Shown here in pieces: positions 6,168 to 7,208 of a DNA stretch of 7,208 bases. How positions within the stretch are numbered: the first letter of the stretch is position 1; every line of letters begins with the position of its first letter. The DNA is from DATLYF01 sp035575095. GTDB taxonomy: Bacteria > Pseudomonadota > Gammaproteobacteria > Competibacterales > Competibacteraceae. The notes under the pieces were generated by a model, which saw nothing but the letters and a program-made list of their open reading frames with translations, had not been told where the DNA came from and did not search any database. The stretch spans positions 1 through 7,208 of the forward strand of contig DATLYF010000016.1 in the NCBI GenBank assembly GCA_035575095.1, read 5' to 3'. The position numbers were made by a program, and so were the translations under genes.

Positions 6168-7208
6168 ATGCAACTGGCGGTCGTGCAGCGCATCCTGGGA
6201 CTGCTGCTGATGGGCTTCAGCCTCAGCATGCTGCCACCGATGGCCGTCTCGCACTGGTATGGTGACGGCCAGATACGCTATTTCTTCATCCCGCTGTTGA
6301 CCATGATCGGGCTGGGGCTGCTGATCTGGTATCCGGTACGCCGCTGCGCGCTGGAATTGCGCACCCACCACGGCTTTATCATCGTCACCTTGTTCTGGAG
6401 CGTGCTGGGCGTGGTGAGCGCACTGCCGTTTTACCTCGCCCCCCATCCGCACCTGTCCTTCACCGATGCCGTCTTCGAGGCGGTCTCCGGCTTTACTACC
6501 ACCGGCGCTACCGTGATCAGCGGCCTCGATGCGCTGCCCAAGTCGATGCTCTATTACCGGGCGCAACTGCATTTTCTCGGCGGCATGGGTATCGTGGTGC
6601 TGGCGGTGGCGATCATGCCGATGCTGGGCGTGGGTGGCATGACCCTGTACCGGGCCGAGACCCCGGGACCGATGAAAGACGAGAAGCTCACGCCGCGCAT
6701 CACCCACACCGCCCGTGCCCTGTGGCTGGTCTATGTCGGGCTCAACGTCGCCTGTGCGCTGGCCTATTGGGGTGCGGGCATGAGCCCATTCGACGCCGTC
6801 ACCCATGCCTTCGGGACCATCGCCACCGGCGGCTTTTCCAACTACGATGCCAGCTTCGCTCAGTTCCAGAGTCCGCTGCTGGAAGTCATCGCCACCGTCT
6901 TCATGTTCCTGGGCGGCGTCAACTTCGCCGTTCACTTCCTCGCCTTCGGCGACCGCTCCTTCAAGCCCTACTGCCACGACATCGAGACCCGTGCCTTTCT
7001 CTGGATCTGTCTGGGGCTGAGCGTGCTAGTGGCGCTGCTGCTGTTATGGGAGGGGGTGTATGGCGACCCCTTGAGCGCCCTGCGTTACGCCGCCTTCCAG
7101 GTGGTGTCCATCATCACCACCACCGGCTTCACCAGCGCCGGTTTTGCCGAGTGGCCGTCGTTCCTGCCCATTTTGCTGATCTACATCAGCTTCATCGGCG
7201 GCTGCGCC
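6168..7208 (+). CDS. trkH: Trk potassium transporter membrane subunit TrkH (3' partial)
   Basis: TrkH is the inner-membrane potassium-translocating subunit that works with TrkA. The frame runs open from the ATG at 6168 to the last base (347 codons). TrkH proteins are about 480 residues, so roughly the last 135 are missing. The start gives MQLAVVQRILGLLLMGFS, matching the usual N-terminus of the family. Three of the four pore-loop selectivity-filter motifs are present: SGFTTTGATV at 107-116, TIATGGFSN at 217-225, and TTTGFTSAGF from 317. The text stops at FIGGCA, just before the fourth filter loop. Other family signatures are LGGMGIVVLAVAIMP, LGVGGM and LYRAETPGP. Many hydrophobic segments separate these loops, as expected for the M1-P-M2 repeat fold of the Trk/Ktr/HKT superfamily. 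Whether it is TrkH or a paralogue such as TrkG or TrkI cannot be decided from a partial sequence. Close linkage to trkA, with one gene between, favours a cognate pair. Confidence 0.97.
   Translation, partial: MQLAVVQRILGLLLMGFSLSMLPPMAVSHWYGDGQIRYFFIPLLTMIGLGLLIWYPVRRCALELRTHHGFIIVTLFWSVLGVVSALPFYLAPHPHLSFTDAVFEAVSGFTTTGATVISGLDALPKSMLYYRAQLHFLGGMGIVVLAVAIMPMLGVGGMTLYRAETPGPMKDEKLTPRITHTARALWLVYVGLNVACALAYWGAGMSPFDAVTHAFGTIATGGFSNYDASFAQFQSPLLEVIATVFMFLGGVNFAVHFLAFGDRSFKPYCHDIETRAFLWICLGLSVLVALLLLWEGVYGDPLSALRYAAFQVVSIITTTGFTSAGFAEWPSFLPILLIYISFIGGCA

Noticed and set aside
5350..6210. 286-codon plus-strand frame overlapping the cysteine-rich gene and the trkH start
   Set aside because: Arg/Ala/Pro-rich product of a shifted frame. 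It runs into trkH, whose N-terminus is unmistakable.
6090..6977. 295-codon minus-strand frame opposite trkH
   Set aside because: Hydrophilic His/Gln/Asp-rich shadow of a membrane protein gene; the opposite strand encodes TrkH with its filter motifs.

Overview
The window is a compact, GC-rich (by eye about two thirds G+C) stretch of proteobacterial chromosome. All genes lie on the plus strand and look like one operon or the middle of one. The strong similarity of the Trk proteins to the enterobacterial TrkA/TrkH pair, and the placement of ntrYX next to trkA, suggest a gammaproteobacterium outside the Enterobacteriaceae. Free-living, halophilic or sulfur-oxidising lineages are plausible, but genus cannot be told from this sequence.

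Layout: (1) bases 1-2120, the 5'-truncated gene of an NtrY-type membrane sensor histidine kinase; (2) 2117-3490, its partner response regulator NtrX, overlapping ntrY by ATGA; (3) 3522-4898, complete trkA, the cytosolic NAD-binding gating subunit of the Trk potassium uptake system; (4) 4907-6100, a 397-residue membrane-anchored or secreted protein of unknown function with 17 cysteines; (5) 6168-7208, the first 347 codons of trkH, the potassium-translocating membrane subunit, cut by the window end just before its fourth pore loop. Gaps between genes are -4, 31, 8 and 67 bases. No gene-free stretch exceeds 67 bases, and I see no RNA gene, mobile element, CRISPR array or convincing promoter or terminator.

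How the genes fit together: NtrY should sense an envelope signal through its extracytoplasmic domain and phosphorylate NtrX. TrkA and TrkH together import potassium. Co-transcription would tie a two-component system to potassium and ion homeostasis. The most novel element is the cysteine-rich protein inserted between trkA and trkH. Its second-cysteine motifs recur every 33-44 residues (positions 124, 157, 201, 236, 272, 309, 343, 376), each preceded 8-14 residues upstream by another cysteine from the second one on. This looks like a disulfide-stapled alpha-alpha repeat solenoid outside the cytoplasm, Sel1/Hcp-like in architecture but with its own CxHGxGH-type signature. A second point of interest is that NtrX keeps ATPase motifs but lacks the GAFTGA loop needed to engage sigma-54.
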